Shown: piece after piece, positions 7,841 to 8,674 of the stretch | Layout of the letters: the number at the start of each line of letters is the position of its first letter | Numbering within the stretch: the first letter of the stretch is position 1 | Source of the DNA: Acidobacteriota bacterium | GTDB lineage: Bacteria > Acidobacteriota > UBA6911 > RPQK01 > JADFOI01 | NCBI GenBank assembly: GCA_027295745.1 | Contig: JAPUKI010000225.1 | Coordinates: 1-8,674 of the forward strand | Length of the DNA stretch: 8,674 bases | Reading direction: 5' to 3' | The notes under the pieces: model-generated | The model's input: the letters and a program-made list of their open reading frames with translations, nothing else | Told to the model about the DNA's origin: nothing | The model's database searches: none | Position numbers and translations under genes: made by a program

Positions 7841-8088
7841 CTGATTGAACCACATACACAATGAACATGATGCTTAAACATTCCGCACTCACACTCTCCG
7901 TCTTTTGGATAACAGAGGAATGTTCCATCGGAACCACACTCACACCAATTTGAATTGAGGTTGGCTCCCTTAGGTGCAGTTGAGTTGTCTCTGACCTCAA
8001 TATTACCTAAGAATACTTCTTCCAATGGAACCTCTTTAGGCATCACGAATCCTTTGGGTTTGGGATGGTGCTTAATCTTCTTTTTCAC
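7828..8088 (-). CDS. Small Cys/His-rich protein with three CxCG motifs
   Basis: This is an 86-residue protein with start GTG 8088, supported by GGAG (8094-8097) five bases upstream. The N-terminal half is strongly basic (KKKIKHHPKPKG) and then acidic/hydrophobic (VPLEEVFLGNIEV). The C-terminal half has seven cysteines: CECG (49-52), Cys59, CECG (66-69) and CVCG (77-80), with HHVH at 73-76. This spacing suggests one or two structural metal (zinc-ribbon-like) sites, or disulphides if exported, but no signal peptide is visible. I do not recognise a named family. A promoter-like sequence (8170-8198) and a hairpin (8123-8159) lie upstream. The frame also stays open upstream of GTG to a stop at 8157-8159 with protein-like sequence (SGASLNIVREVKEVGEKV) but no earlier usual start codon, so a longer ancestral protein is possible. 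Confidence 0.55.
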   Translation of the reverse strand: MKKKIKHHPKPKGFVMPKEVPLEEVFLGNIEVRDNSTAPKGANLNSNWCECGSDGTFLCYPKDGECECGMFKHHVHCVCGSISQVG

Positions 8089-8122
8089 TTTTTCTCCGAC
8101 TTCCTTTACTTCTCTTACGATG

Positions 8123-8159
8123 TTTAAGGAGGCCCCGCTAACTACGGGGCGAGCTTAAA
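8123..8159 (-). promoter_or_regulatory. Strong symmetric hairpin in the leader of the Cys-rich gene
   Basis: On the plus strand the arms are TTTAAG (8123-8128) plus GCCCCG (8132-8137), and CGGGGC (8145-8150) plus CTTAAA (8154-8159). The two stems are separated by a symmetric GAG/GAG internal loop, with a 7-base apical loop. It lies between the predicted minus-strand promoter and GTG 8088. No T-run follows on either strand, so it is not a classical intrinsic terminator. A leader structure, RNA-stability element or protein-binding site is possible. Confidence 0.5.
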
Positions 8160-8169
8160 ACTTTACCTC

Positions 8170-8198
8170 ATTATAATATACAAGTGTCTTAAAACCAA
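8170..8198 (-). promoter_or_regulatory. Sigma70-like promoter for the Cys-rich gene
   Basis: On the minus strand TTGGTT (8193-8198) and a perfect TATAAT (8170-8175) are separated by 17 bases, in a very AT-rich stretch. Transcription would start near 8163 and give a leader of about 75 bases containing the hairpin. The -35 matches only three of six positions. Confidence 0.4.
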
Positions 8199-8273
8199 CT
8201 ATTTGTGGGAGTTCTTTGTTCCGTCTTCTTTCTGTTCAAAAGGCGCGAGAAACGATTCTGGATCAAGACCTCG

Positions 8274-8375
8274 TTAGTTGAATACCGGATCCGGCAAGTC
8301 GCCGATAACCTCTCCCATGCCGCCCTGGCCGATCTTCTCCAAAACTTTGTAATGAGAAAGTGTCTTGCCGACCAT
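8274..8375 (-). pseudogene. 5' fragment of a second Ser/Thr protein kinase gene
   Basis: From ATG 8375 the first 23 codons read VGKTLSHYKVLEKIG then QGGMGEV after the initiator Met. This is the standard start of acidobacterial PknB-type kinases up to the glycine-rich ATP loop, and is closely similar in protein to residues 1-22 of the intact kinase at 546. After codon 23 (8307) similarity stops abruptly: the next residues (IGDLPDPVFN) are unrelated, and TAA follows at 8274-8276. GGAG (8380-8383) sits four bases before the ATG, so the translation start is intact while the catalytic domain is gone. The DNA differs at many silent positions from the 546 gene, so it is not a recent duplicate of it. 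It begins about 30 bases from repeat copy C. Confidence 0.75.
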
Positions 8376-8407
8376 AGGACTCCGCCTCGATGCAGTTGCG
8401 CTCAATC

Positions 8408-8501
8408 CTAAGTCTTGAGGTGTCACGAAAGCAATGAAAAACGGCTTCTATTTTGGTTTGAGTTGGCTGGAATGAGTTGGAGTTGGTTCCTCGCGGGCAC
8501 A
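8408..8501 (+). repeat. Dispersed repeat, copy C (diverged core)
   Basis: It begins with the exact 17-mer ctaagtcttgaggtgtc (8408-8424) shared with copy A (99-115). It then follows copy A with substitutions through gaaagcaa, a ttttggtt word and tandem ggagt/gagttgg words to gcgggcaca. The 3' block cttcgggcacaa and the 18-mer found in A are not present. Copy C starts just upstream (in minus-strand sense) of the kinase fragment. Confidence 0.65.
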
Positions 8502-8583
8502 TCTCTAAGAACGTGGGACGTGTCAAGCAGAAAAAAAAGACACCTTTCCCTTTGGCCTCGAGGGCCGTATCTGAACAGCAGGG

Positions 8584-8674
8584 TCAGAAAAGAAAGCTCT
8601 TGGAAGTGGCTTGACGCATCGCCTGATCTCTCATGTGTGCGTATAAAGCCCAGCCACCTTGCGGTATTTGCAAT
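8584..8674 (-). CDS. Possible C-terminal end of a tyrosine recombinase (partial at window edge)
   Basis: An open minus-strand frame entering from the right edge reads GGWALYAHMRDQAMRQA before TGA at 8584-8586. A Tyr-Ala-His followed by a basic helix resembles the catalytic tyrosine and last helix of XerC/D-like integrases, but the fragment is far too short to prove this. If correct, the integrase 3' end lies about 80 bases from repeat copy C. Bases 8502-8583 hold nothing else that I can identify apart from an A-run (8531-8538). Confidence 0.2.
   Translation of the reverse strand, partial: LQIPQGGWALYAHMRDQAMRQATSKSFLF

Noticed and set aside
7695..8000. 101-codon minus-strand frame overlapping both the 7610 fragment and the Cys-rich gene.
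   Set aside because: It has no coherent protein pattern, whereas the two overlapping frames do.
99..8501. Interpretation of the repeats as an integron cassette array with attC sites.
   Set aside because: The repeats are not imperfect palindromes with the attC core sites, their spacing is irregular, and large ordinary genes lie between copies A and B.
8502..8583. GTGTC...GACAC inverted repeat around the A-run and a GGCC...GGCC palindrome as a terminator.
   Set aside because: The stems are four to five pairs with loops that are long or trivial, and no T-tract follows on the relevant side.

Overview
The window looks like a chromosomal segment of an Acidobacteriota-type bacterium. This is inferred from two long intact genes in styles typical of that phylum: a membrane-anchored Ser/Thr kinase with a TolB-like domain and TPRs (546-2930, +), and a large Oar-like TonB-dependent outer-membrane protein with an N-terminal carboxypeptidase-regulatory-like domain (2990-6343, -). 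No ribosomal RNA, tRNA, CRISPR array or intact transposase was seen, so the taxonomic call is by gene style only.

Layout: 1-545 is non-coding, carrying one copy of a dispersed repeat (copy A) and the kinase ribosome binding site. The kinase and the TonB-receptor gene converge tail to tail across a 59-base spacer. The kinase would sense or relay a signal at the inner membrane, and the receptor would sit in the outer membrane. Nothing in the sequence links them functionally beyond adjacency.

From about 6440 to the right edge the character changes. Sampled lines here have lower GC (roughly 30-50%) than the receptor gene (about 60%). The region contains gene relics and small genes separated by repeat copies: a DUF3644-like gene with a frameshift and a missing C-terminus (6573-7429, -); an orphan fragment of an uncharacterised helical protein (7610-7840, +); a small Cys/His-rich protein with three CxCG motifs, its own promoter-like sequence and a leader hairpin (7828-8088, -); and the first 23 codons of a second Ser/Thr kinase with start codon and Shine-Dalgarno intact (8307-8375, -). 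The right edge may hold the last residues of a tyrosine recombinase (8584-8674, -).

The most notable structure is the repeat. Copies A (99-225), B (6439-6505) and C (8408-8501) lie in the same orientation. An 18-base piece (D, 7494-7511) found next to the core in copy A lies on the far side of the DUF3644 relic. Copy A therefore resembles an unoccupied site and B...D an occupied one. This suggests a repeat-associated accessory island built and eroded by recombination; the mechanism is inference.
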